Virus record (IMG/VR): IMGVR_UViG_3300020034_000072
Coordinates: 1-21,493 of that record
Strand: one strand, 5' to 3'
From: a virus
DNA: 21,493 nucleotides
The translations under genes and the position numbers were made by a program. The notes under the pieces were generated by a model that worked only from the letters and a program-made list of their open reading frames with translations, did not search any database and had not been told where the DNA came from. This document shows, piece by piece, positions 12,732-18,539 of the stretch (positions are counted from its first letter, which is position 1; every line of letters begins with the position of its first letter).

Positions 12732-13327
12732 TGGCCGCTCACACATGTCCAAAGTGTGGAAAACTTCGTAAAGTAGATAATCAAGTCGACAAATTCGGAT
12801 GGCAACAACCTCCTTGTTATAACTGCGGCGATCCTGGTTATTACGAAGTTCATGGCGCAGAAGAAAATCCAGCGCGACTTTGGGTGACTGCAAAAAATCA
12901 AGAGTGGGTTGCTGAAGTTTCCGGGTTGTCGTTACCACACGTTAAAGCCTTGTATTATCAGGCGAGAACACGCAAAGAAACCTGTACGATAGTCGTACGA
13001 AAAAAGGAGAATGAAATGGCAAAGGACCCGCAAGAGAACGAAGTGAACGGTCTTGAGGTTGAGGACCGCGGCTATATCCTGGCTCTGCCAAGTCGGGCTT
13101 GTGCAATCGTCGACGCCTACATCATGTCGCGGCTGGACAAGTCGGACGAGAAGGCTGAGTACGAGGTCTACGTCGTCTGGTTCAGCAAGACGCTGCAGAA
13201 CTGGAAGGCCCTGCTGAGCAGCACGCTGCCGGACGGGAAGTACTACGAGGTTACGTACGATGGCAACATGTCTCGTACCTACCTCGATGTCTACGTCAAG
13301 GTCGAAAACGTCTGCATCAAAGACTGA
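12731..13327 (+). CDS. Zinc-ribbon protein fused in frame to a conserved phage protein
   Basis: The frame encodes 198 residues from ATG 12731 with AAGGAGGCCTA. Residues 1-40 hold CPKCGK and CYNCGD, a four-cysteine zinc ribbon. Residues about 50-90 are a basic region with an HTH-like VAEVSGLSLPHVKALYYQ. An internal ATG at 13016 (residue 96) has its own strong AAAAAAGGAGAATGAA site. It begins a 103-residue unit (DRGYILALPSRACAIVDAYI, then YEVYVVWFSKTLQNWKALLS) that I recall as a stand-alone protein in other phages. The sequence becomes GC-richer from that point. Two products, a fusion and a short form, are likely, or a lost stop codon joined two genes. Confidence 0.75.
   Translation: MAAHTCPKCGKLRKVDNQVDKFGWQQPPCYNCGDPGYYEVHGAEENPARLWVTAKNQEWVAEVSGLSLPHVKALYYQARTRKETCTIVVRKKENEMAKDPQENEVNGLEVEDRGYILALPSRACAIVDAYIMSRLDKSDEKAEYEVYVVWFSKTLQNWKALLSSTLPDGKYYEVTYDGNMSRTYLDVYVKVENVCIKD
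13016..13327 (+). CDS. Internal in-frame start: conserved 103-aa phage protein
   Basis: This is the C-terminal half of the longer frame at 12731, listed separately because it has its own start. The ATG at 13016 follows GAAAAAAGGAGAATGAA, one of the better ribosome-binding sites in the region. The product begins MAKDPQENEVNGLEVEDRGY and contains the VVWFSKTLQNWKALLSSTLP and YYEVTYDG segments, which I remember from separate genes in related phages. Function unknown. Its codon use is GC-rich compared with the upstream half. Confidence 0.65.
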   Translation: MAKDPQENEVNGLEVEDRGYILALPSRACAIVDAYIMSRLDKSDEKAEYEVYVVWFSKTLQNWKALLSSTLPDGKYYEVTYDGNMSRTYLDVYVKVENVCIKD

Positions 13328-13328
13328 G

Positions 13329-13577
13329 ATGGAAAAACTATATCGGCTCAAGATCCCCGTCACGGTTAACGCAATTAAGCTCACTCCGGAGAACTTGAAG
13401 TGGGTGGCTCAATGGTGTGGCGGCGAGGTCGGAGTGATGGATGTTAACATCAAAATTCCGACCTTGTACGGGTCTATGTATGCTGTCGACGGTAACTACG
13501 TCATCAAGAAGCGTAACGGTGATTTCTTTATTCTGCATTCGTCTTACTTCGAGGACCAGTACGAACTCGTAAACTAG
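13329..13577 (+). CDS. VAxWC-family small phage protein, member 2
   Basis: The gene encodes 82 residues; the ATG at 13329 lies 1 nt after the preceding stop, so translation is probably coupled. It has the family blocks VNAIKLTPENLKWVAQWCGG, a middle strand (VDGNYVIKKRNGDFFIL) and the tail SSYFEDQYELVN. The block order matches the genes at 11810, 14428 and 14799. There are no membrane segments. Function unknown. Confidence 0.8.
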   Translation: MEKLYRLKIPVTVNAIKLTPENLKWVAQWCGGEVGVMDVNIKIPTLYGSMYAVDGNYVIKKRNGDFFILHSSYFEDQYELVN

Positions 13578-13585
13578 GAGGAATC

Positions 13586-13855
13586 GTGCCCAAAGAAGTT
13601 CCTCTTGTCATCTATAAGAACGATGGCGAGCGAGTTGTTATCGGTACGGCCATGGTGTACAATAATGGCTTTACTGACACGCGGGTCACGGACAAGGACC
13701 TGATTAAGAAGATCGGGTCAGTTGATCCCGACGAGTATTCGATCATCTCGGTCGGATGGACTCCTCCGGACTTCAAGGCTGATGTTCAGGTCGAAGTCAA
13801 TCGGGGTGCTCATGATCTGATCCACAAATACAAGCAAGCTGTGAAGGAGTTGTAA
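13586..13855 (+). CDS. Conserved small phage protein
   Basis: The gene encodes 89 residues from a GTG preceded by CTAGGAGGAATC. The sequence (VPLVIYKNDGERVVIGTAMV, then a DPDEYSIISVGW segment) suggests a compact beta-rich domain. The C-terminal part (VEVNRGAHDLIHKYKQAVKE) is helical. I recall it in part from actinobacteriophage replication regions but cannot name a function. Its stop overlaps the start of the probable ssDNA-binding protein (TAATG), which suggests a link to replication. Confidence 0.75.
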   Translation: MPKEVPLVIYKNDGERVVIGTAMVYNNGFTDTRVTDKDLIKKIGSVDPDEYSIISVGWTPPDFKADVQVEVNRGAHDLIHKYKQAVKEL

Positions 13856-14358
13856 TGGATCAAGATAAGACGGTCTTGATGGAGGGAGTTCGGATTCTCT
13901 TCCGCAACTTCGCCGGCAAGGAAGGCCCGATGAATCGTGAGGGCGACCGCAACTTCTGCGTTCTCCTGGACGAGGAAGTGGCCGAGGCGATGCACGCGGA
14001 TGGATGGAACGTCAAGCCTTTGCGGGCTCGCGAAGAAGGAGATCCGGATCAACCATATCTGCCGGTCTCGGTTAACTTCAAGAACCGACCACCGAAGATC
14101 TGGCTAGTGTCGTCACGGGGACGTACTCTGCTGTCTGAGGACGTTGTCGAGATCCTGGACTACGCCGATATCCTCTCGGTCGATCTGTTGGTCAACCCAT
14201 ACAACTGGACGGTCAACGGAAAGTCCGGCGTCAAGGCTTATCTTAAGACGGCTTTCATCGTGATCAACGAAGATGAGTTGGAGCTTAAGTACGCCGACCT
14301 GAATGAGCTCCCGACCCGCTCTGGAAAGGTGGACGATGACCCGCCGTGGAACCCGTAA
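13855..14358 (+). CDS. Probable single-stranded DNA-binding protein
   Basis: The gene encodes 167 residues, starting in a TAATG overlap with GTGAAGGAG upstream. It opens with VRILFRNFAGKEGPMNREGD and FCVLLDEEVAEAM, continues through a strand-rich middle (DQPYLPVSVNFKNRPPKIWL), has YNWTVNGKSGVKAYLKTAFI, and ends in an acidic tail (DDDPPWNP). I recall this family being annotated as ssDNA-binding in actinobacteriophages, and the acidic, proline-containing end fits such a protein. The middle portion could form an OB-fold, but that is not provable from sequence alone. Its location between a helicase-polymerase and other replication genes fits. Confidence 0.65.
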   Translation: MDQDKTVLMEGVRILFRNFAGKEGPMNREGDRNFCVLLDEEVAEAMHADGWNVKPLRAREEGDPDQPYLPVSVNFKNRPPKIWLVSSRGRTLLSEDVVEILDYADILSVDLLVNPYNWTVNGKSGVKAYLKTAFIVINEDELELKYADLNELPTRSGKVDDDPPWNP

Positions 14359-14431
14359 GGGCGGTATTCCAGCCTGGATCTGGGTACTGGTAATCATCGC
14401 CGCGGTGGTCGTGCTGCTTATTCAGTCATGA
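14336..14431 (+). CDS. 31-residue single-pass membrane protein
   Basis: ATG 14336 lies inside the end of the preceding gene in another frame and follows GGAAAGGTGGACG, a clear ribosome-binding site. The product is MTRRGTRKGGIPAWIWVLVI followed by IAAVVVLLIQS: a basic head and one hydrophobic helix, which predicts N-in orientation. The stop overlaps the next ATG (ATGA). Size and topology are typical of phage microproteins; function unknown. Confidence 0.65.
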   Translation: MTRRGTRKGGIPAWIWVLVIIAAVVVLLIQS

Positions 14432-14799
14432 ACACAGCCGGCGCTATCGCCATTGGGTCGATTCTATTTCTTGGGATCGTTGCCAATGGTCTCGTTATCC
14501 GTTATCAAGGAAGGCATCCTGTGAAATTCAGGCGAATTCCCGCTGTCGTCGAGGCAATCCAGTTCACCGGCGACAACATCACAGAGATCTGGGATAAATT
14601 CGGTACGGCCGGGATCTATGGTCCGACTGAGAACAATCCGGACTATCTCTTGGTGGAGGCTCAAGCACAACTCCAAGACAGGCATCGGCACGTCAGGGCG
14701 TTTAAGGGCGACTGGCTTGTCAAGGGCCAGCTGAAGGACACGTTCCAGGTGTACCGTCCCATCGAATTCGAACTACTATATTCCAAGATTGAGGACTGA
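14428..14799 (+). CDS. VAxWC-family-like protein, member 3, with N-terminal membrane helix
   Basis: The gene encodes 123 residues from ATG 14428. Residues 4-25 (AGAIAIGSILFLGIVANGLV) form a membrane helix, followed by the family domain (VVEAIQFTGDNITEIWDKFG, then GDWLVKGQLKDTFQVYRPIE). A GTG at 14521, with AAGGAAGGCATCCT upstream, would give a soluble 92-residue form like the other family members. Which start is used cannot be decided here; both may be. This copy lacks the W-C pair of the other members. The stop overlaps the next start (TGATG). Confidence 0.7.
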   Translation: MNTAGAIAIGSILFLGIVANGLVIRYQGRHPVKFRRIPAVVEAIQFTGDNITEIWDKFGTAGIYGPTENNPDYLLVEAQAQLQDRHRHVRAFKGDWLVKGQLKDTFQVYRPIEFELLYSKIED

Positions 14800-15170
14800 T
14801 GTCTGTTCAGACCAGCTCGTTCGTCCGTAAGCCCTTCTACGTCGATGCACTGCAGGTGACCGAAGAGAACATGGGTGAGGTTGCTTCGTGGTGTCGTGGT
14901 GAGATCCGTCGGGCTTCGGCTCGTACGATTCCAACTCCGATGCCGGCGGCGAAGTACATCAAGGTCGACGTCACTCGAGCACAGCAGGAGCGTCAGACGA
15001 TGGCGTTTGTGGGTGACTGGATTCTGCGTCTGGGATCCGGCTATAAGGTCTACACTCGTAAAGCATTCGAGCGAAGCTTCGAGCCGGTCCGTGAGGACGT
15101 CGAGGCGTTGCTGGATGAGGTTTTTCCGGAAACCGTGAGCGATCTCGCAGGTAATAAGTACAACGTCTAA
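14799..15170 (+). CDS. VAxWC-family small phage protein, member 4
   Basis: The gene encodes 123 residues, starting in a TGATG overlap. It shows the full family pattern: YVDALQVTEENMGEVASWCR, a variable middle with PTPMPAAKYIKVDV, MAFVGDWILRLGSGYKVYTR and a KAFERSFEPV end, plus about 30 extra C-terminal residues (EDVEALLDEVFPETVSD). It is the longest soluble member of four in this 3.4-kb stretch. Function unknown. After its stop a 175-nt intergenic gap holds promoter copy 6. Confidence 0.8.
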   Translation: MSVQTSSFVRKPFYVDALQVTEENMGEVASWCRGEIRRASARTIPTPMPAAKYIKVDVTRAQQERQTMAFVGDWILRLGSGYKVYTRKAFERSFEPVREDVEALLDEVFPETVSDLAGNKYNV

Positions 15171-15219
15171 CACTTGTATGTGATGGATGGCGCTTTTGTA
15201 TCCTTAAGGAGGAGATAAC

Positions 15220-15252
15220 GTGTTCTTATTTGGGCTACGATCTACTTGCTGA
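15220..15252 (+). CDS. Possible 10-residue leader peptide
   Basis: GTG 15220 follows TTAAGGAGGAGATAAC, as strong a ribosome-binding site as any in the window, and opens a frame of 10 residues (MFLFGLRSTC) ending at TGA. It lies in the intergenic gap before promoter copy 6. It may be a remnant of a decayed gene or a translated leader; there is no attenuator-like codon run. Confidence 0.25.
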   Translation: MFLFGLRSTC

Positions 15253-15296
15253 ATCAGGATCCCAGCACACTGCATCACTGAGTAGTAGGGGTCTCG

Positions 15297-15329
15297 TCGT
15301 AGAATTTACATGCCCTATAATGAGACCCC
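15297..15329 (+). promoter_or_regulatory. Repeated promoter box, copy 6
   Basis: TCGTAGAATTTACATGCCC is followed by TATAATGAGACCCC. TATAAT is at 15316-15321, 19 nt after the box start. This copy lies about 10.6 kb from copy 5 yet keeps the same spacing and downstream GAGACCCC. The next ATG is 24 nt past the -10. Confidence 0.9.
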
Positions 15330-15345
15330 TATGAAAGGAACTAAA

Positions 15346-15549
15346 ATGACTTCGGACGAACGCATCATCTACACCAAGTTGATTTTGAATCCCGGAATGA
15401 CATACATCACACCAGATGGACAGCAGCTATATTTGCTAGTCACTGGCGGGATGATGTGCCTGACTGGACCAGACTTCAACTTGCTGAATGAAGCAGACAT
15501 CAACAAGTTCATTCAAGACGCCTTAACCCAAACTCGTCTCGTAAACTAA
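15346..15549 (+). CDS. Small hypothetical phage protein
   Basis: The gene encodes 67 residues. I chose ATG 15346 because ATGAAAGGAACTAAA lies before it; upstream in-frame ATGs at 15310 and 15331 fall within or next to the promoter. The sequence (KLILNPGMTYITPDGQQLYL, then a TGGMMCLTGPDF segment) suggests a small beta-rich fold with a helical end. No family recognised. It is a promoter-gene-terminator cassette like those in 1104-4993. Confidence 0.75.
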   Translation: MTSDERIIYTKLILNPGMTYITPDGQQLYLLVTGGMMCLTGPDFNLLNEADINKFIQDALTQTRLVN

Positions 15550-15590
15550 AAGAACTGAGGGCCTAACCATGGCCTTTAGTTTTTGCCTTT
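15550..15590 (+). terminator. Intrinsic terminator
   Basis: Fourteen bases at 15550-15563 pair continuously (some G-T wobbles) with 15571-15584 around a TAACCAT loop, running into TTTTTGCCTTTT. It directly follows the stop at 15549. Confidence 0.9.
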
Positions 15591-15602
15591 TAAGGAGGAG
15601 AA

Positions 15603-15869
15603 ATGTCGGAAGTAACTGAGCTATGGATGGCTAACGGAACGCATCAGGACGAAGCCGATCTGGTCAAAAGCGAAGACGTCTATATTCTTAGCGTTTATAG
15701 TGACGAGATAGCTAGAATACAACTTGACCGAAAGGACTTGAAAGATCTGTTCAACGCGATCGGGAACGAACTCAACATATGGTGGGGCAATGTGTCCATG
15801 AACGAGGTGAAACATGCTGGGACCGAAGTTGAAGGAACACCAGTTAAAAGCCCTTCAGAAGCTCTCTAA
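15603..15869 (+). CDS. Small hypothetical phage protein
   Basis: The gene encodes 88 residues; TTAAGGAGGAGAA precedes the ATG. Visible blocks are an acidic middle ([20 protein letters not shown]), a helix [17 protein letters not shown] and a polar tail. It overlaps the SF2 helicase gene by 56 nt, so its tail is encoded over the helicase start. It starts only 12 nt after a terminator, so its transcription needs read-through. No function is recognised. Confidence 0.7.
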   Translation: MSEVTELWMANGTHQDEADLVKSEDVYILSVYSDEIARIQLDRKDLKDLFNAIGNELNIWWGNVSMNEVKHAGTEVEGTPVKSPSEAL

Positions 15870-17001
15870 CGGACGAATTCTGTGGGGGGGTACAGGTAGT
15901 GGCAAATCAATCGTTGCTGCGGCCTATTACATGAAAAAGGAGGCCGACGCTGACGTTTACGTGATTACGACAGCCAAGAAGCGTAACTCACTTGATTGGG
16001 AAGGGACGTTCGTAAAGTTCGGAGTTGGTAAGCATTTGAATGCAACAGTGGCCGGCGCTTTGACGGTTGACTCGTGGAACAATCTAGGTAAGTACAGGGA
16101 TGTGAAAAATGCTTTCTTTATCTTTGATGAACAGCGTCTTGTGGGCTCTGGGAGCTGGACTGCTCACTTTCTTAGCATTGCAAAAGCGAACCGCTGGATT
16201 TTACTATCTGCTACTCCTGGGGATAACTGGCTGGATTACATCCCTGTATTTCTTGCGAATGGTTACTATCGCAATCGCACAGAGTTCAAGCGGGAGCATG
16301 TTGTATATAGTCCATACAGTAAGTTCCCTAAAGTAGATCATTACGTGGGTGTGGGAACACTGGTGAGACTGCGGAACCAGCTCCTGGTTGAGATGCCATA
16401 CGAGCCGCATACCACTCGAGTGATGAAGCAGATCGAGGCTGAATACGATAAAGAGTTATTTGACAAGGTGGTGAAGCAACGATGGGATGTTTACAACGAA
16501 CGCCCTATCAGGGACGTCGCGGGACTATTCAGTGTGATGAGGAAGGTTGTAAATTCCGACAAGTCGCGCTTACGCATCCTGACGGAGCTGTTGGCTACGC
16601 ACTCGAGGCTGATTGTGTTCTACAATTTCGACTACGAGTTAGAGATTTTGAGGACCTTATCGGTCGAGGGATTGTCTATATCGGAGTGGAATGGCCACCG
16701 TCATCAGGATGTGCCGACGACTGATTCTTGGTTATATCTTGTGCAATATGCGGCAGGCGCGGAAGGTTGGGAGTGCACGTCTACGGACGCGATGGCGTTC
16801 TATTCTATGCCATATTCGTACAAACTGTGGCATCAAGCACCAGGTAGGATCGATCGGTTGAATACACCATATTCTACACTTTACTACTATACCATCACCA
16901 GTCGGTCACCAATAGACAAAGCTGTAACAGGGTGTTTGAAAGCTAAGAAATCGTTCAATGAGAGTGCATATCGGACAGACTTTGATGTCTGGAAAGCGTA
17001 G
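15814..17001 (+). CDS. SF2 DNA helicase (DEAD/H or SNF2-like)
   Basis: The gene encodes 395 residues; GAGGTGAAAC precedes the ATG. The protein has the full SF2 motif set. These are a Q-type [12 protein letters not shown] start, Walker A GGTGSGKS (25-32), Walker B variant DEQR (105-108), SATP (132-135), and a C-terminal motif [10 protein letters not shown] (341-348) preceded by a V-like [17 protein letters not shown]. It is shorter than typical SNF2 proteins and lacks accessory domains. Likely role: ATP-driven unwinding or translocation in phage DNA replication or recombination. It completes the replication block. Confidence 0.85.
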   Translation: MLGPKLKEHQLKALQKLSNGRILWGGTGSGKSIVAAAYYMKKEADADVYVITTAKKRNSLDWEGTFVKFGVGKHLNATVAGALTVDSWNNLGKYRDVKNAFFIFDEQRLVGSGSWTAHFLSIAKANRWILLSATPGDNWLDYIPVFLANGYYRNRTEFKREHVVYSPYSKFPKVDHYVGVGTLVRLRNQLLVEMPYEPHTTRVMKQIEAEYDKELFDKVVKQRWDVYNERPIRDVAGLFSVMRKVVNSDKSRLRILTELLATHSRLIVFYNFDYELEILRTLSVEGLSISEWNGHRHQDVPTTDSWLYLVQYAAGAEGWECTSTDAMAFYSMPYSYKLWHQAPGRIDRLNTPYSTLYYYTITSRSPIDKAVTGCLKAKKSFNESAYRTDFDVWKA

Positions 17002-17077
17002 TATGTCTTGTATGAGCGAAATAACCCTTGTCACTTTGCCACTTTTACTTGAAAAAACTTCCCAGTAATGTTTTATG

Positions 17078-17094
17078 GGTATCTAATAGATACC
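17078..17094. promoter_or_regulatory. 17-bp perfect palindrome, operator candidate
   Basis: GGTATCTA-A-TAGATACC is a perfect 8+1+8 palindrome in an AT-rich 168-nt spacer between the helicase stop (17001) and the ATG at 17170. A TTGAAA at 17049 with a TTTTAT about 16 nt later could be a weak promoter abutting it. The symmetry fits a dimeric repressor site. Confidence 0.5.
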
Positions 17095-17169
17095 TTATAA
17101 GAGATTATAGAAAGTTTTTCGAAGAATTTTTGGCAAAATGACGGGATGTGGATGAAAGGGATAAATAGG

Positions 17170-17679
17170 ATGCAGTCAAGATGGAGTGTTATTCCAGAGT
17201 TCCCTAATTACTCTGTGAGTGACACCGGCTTTGTTCGTAATGACGATTCGGGAAAGTTGATGTCTGGTTTAGTGAATCAGCATAATTCTTTGATCGTCGG
17301 AATTACACGAGGGCATGTTCAATACAAGAGGGCCGTCGCGCCCTTAGTAGCTTCGGCATTTCTACCACCACCAAAACTAGAAACGTTCAACACGCCAATA
17401 AATCTAGATGGAGATCGAATCAATTGCCACGTCGACAATCTTATGCTCCGTCCGCTCTGGTTCGCGCGTAAGTACTTCGCTCAGTTCAGGTTCTTATATC
17501 CTCGCATCTCAAATCCGATCGAAGAACTAAAGTCTGGTGAATGGTTTGAGAACTCACGAGTCGCTGCTACCACACATGGTCTTCTAGATTTAGAGATCTT
17601 GATCGCAACGCTAAATCATACCTATGTATGGCCGACTTATCAGAGATTTCGCATCATTCCCCAAACAGATACCGTATAG
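17170..17679 (+). CDS. NUMOD4/HNH-like protein with degenerate HNH
   Basis: The gene encodes 169 residues from ATG 17170, chosen because GAAAGGG lies 9 nt upstream; in-frame ATGs at 17146 and 17155 are less well placed. The N terminus RWSVIPEFPNYSVSDTGFVR is a NUMOD4-type DNA-binding motif. It is followed by INLDGDRINCHVDNLMLRP, which matches the HNH core spacing (H-x-D-G-...-N...NL) but has Asn where the catalytic His is expected. A C-terminal segment (SRVAATTHGL...LEILIATLNHTYVWPTY) resembles a NUMOD1-like helix pair. It may be an inactive HNH or a DNA-binding regulator. Confidence 0.75.
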   Translation: MQSRWSVIPEFPNYSVSDTGFVRNDDSGKLMSGLVNQHNSLIVGITRGHVQYKRAVAPLVASAFLPPPKLETFNTPINLDGDRINCHVDNLMLRPLWFARKYFAQFRFLYPRISNPIEELKSGEWFENSRVAATTHGLLDLEILIATLNHTYVWPTYQRFRIIPQTDTV

Positions 17680-17681
17680 CA

Positions 17682-17703
17682 TCGCAAACATGCCCTATAA
17701 TGG
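17682..17703 (+). promoter_or_regulatory. Promoter-like site, divergent box copy 7
   Basis: TGCCCTATAATGG at 17691-17703 matches the core of the repeated box, and TCGCAA lies upstream at 17682. The spacing from TCGCA to TATAAT is only 14 nt instead of 19 and the GAGACCC part is missing. It stands 15 nt before the GTG at 17717, so it may be a separate, weaker promoter or a chance match. Confidence 0.45.
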
Positions 17704-17716
17704 AAGGAGGAAGCCT

Positions 17717-18037
17717 GTGCTTGAGTCACGTTATCAAGCGTATCTCATCCGAAAGATCAAGGAAGAATTTCCTGGTGCTTTCGTGATGAAGAATGATACG
17801 GGTTATATTCAAGGCGTCCCAGATCTCAGCGTTCTATTCAACAAGAGTTGGGCTGAGCTAGAAGTAAAGACACACGCATCGCAGAGGCACGAACCAAATC
17901 AAGACTTCTATGTTAATCTGCTAGACGAAATGTCTTTCGCCCGGTTCATATATCCTGAGAACGAAGAGGAAGTCTTCCATGATCTACAACAAGCATTTGA
18001 ACCTCGCCGGCATGCACGCGTTCTTAAGTCCAAGTAG
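17717..18037 (+). CDS. PD-(D/E)XK nuclease, VRR-NUC-like
   Basis: The gene encodes 106 residues from GTG 17717, chosen because GGAAGGAGGAAGCCT precedes it. The catalytic core reads GVPDLSVLFNKSWAELEVK, with P35-D36 and E49-x-K51. An upstream E/K-rich helix (LIRKIKEEFPGAFVMKNDTG) and a downstream ANQ-like helix fit a VRR-NUC or Holliday-junction-type nuclease. The C-terminal PENEEEVFHDLQQAF is a block I recall from such phage nucleases. It probably cuts DNA during replication, recombination or packaging. It overlaps the next nuclease gene by 59 nt. Confidence 0.8.
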   Translation: MLESRYQAYLIRKIKEEFPGAFVMKNDTGYIQGVPDLSVLFNKSWAELEVKTHASQRHEPNQDFYVNLLDEMSFARFIYPENEEEVFHDLQQAFEPRRHARVLKSK

Positions 18038-18539
18038 TTATCACTGGCTAAACTATGATGACGATAAACTAGACCGTGTGTTCTACACAAATGTACAAGC
18101 ACAACGGGGAACCGAGCTTCACACACTTGCACACGATCTTATTCGTCTAGGCGTCAAGCTGCCTGAGGATCAGAAGACTTTGAGTCGATACGTCAACGAT
18201 GCCATTGGTTATCGGATGACACCTGAGTTGACTCTATATTACTCAGACAACTGTTACGGTCACGCAGATGCTCTTGGGTATCGGAATGACAAACTCCGAA
18301 TCCATGATCTAAAGACCGGTGTTACTCCAACAACAGAACACCAACTCGAGATCTACGCAGCCTTATTTTGTCTCGAATACAAGTTCAGACCTTTCGATAT
18401 GGAGATAGAACTTCGTATCTACCAGTCAGATGAGGTTCGAGTCTACGAGGCAGATCTCGATGTCATATTCCACATCATGGAAAAGATCAAGTACTTCGAC
18501 AAGCGTCTCAACGCACTCAGAGCGGAGGTACTAGAGTGA
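17979..18539 (+). CDS. Cas4/RecB-like PD-(D/E)XK exonuclease
   Basis: The gene encodes 186 residues. The pattern is that of RecB/Cas4 nucleases: an N-terminal helix pair with RGTELHTLAHDLIRLGVK, then GHADALGY (D97), HDLKTG (D110, K112) and QLEIYAALF (Q122, Y126). No cluster of four cysteines typical of Fe-S Cas4 enzymes is visible. In phages such proteins are usually taken as recombination or DNA-processing exonucleases. It overlaps the previous nuclease by 59 nt and the RNA-polymerase-like gene by GTGA, which suggests translational coupling. There is no CRISPR array in the window. Confidence 0.8.
   Translation: MIYNKHLNLAGMHAFLSPSSYHWLNYDDDKLDRVFYTNVQAQRGTELHTLAHDLIRLGVKLPEDQKTLSRYVNDAIGYRMTPELTLYYSDNCYGHADALGYRNDKLRIHDLKTGVTPTTEHQLEIYAALFCLEYKFRPFDMEIELRIYQSDEVRVYEADLDVIFHIMEKIKYFDKRLNALRAEVLE

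Noticed and set aside
17979-18539. Cas4-like protein as part of a CRISPR-Cas system
   Set aside because: There is no repeat-spacer array and no other cas gene in the window; stand-alone Cas4-like exonucleases are common in phages.
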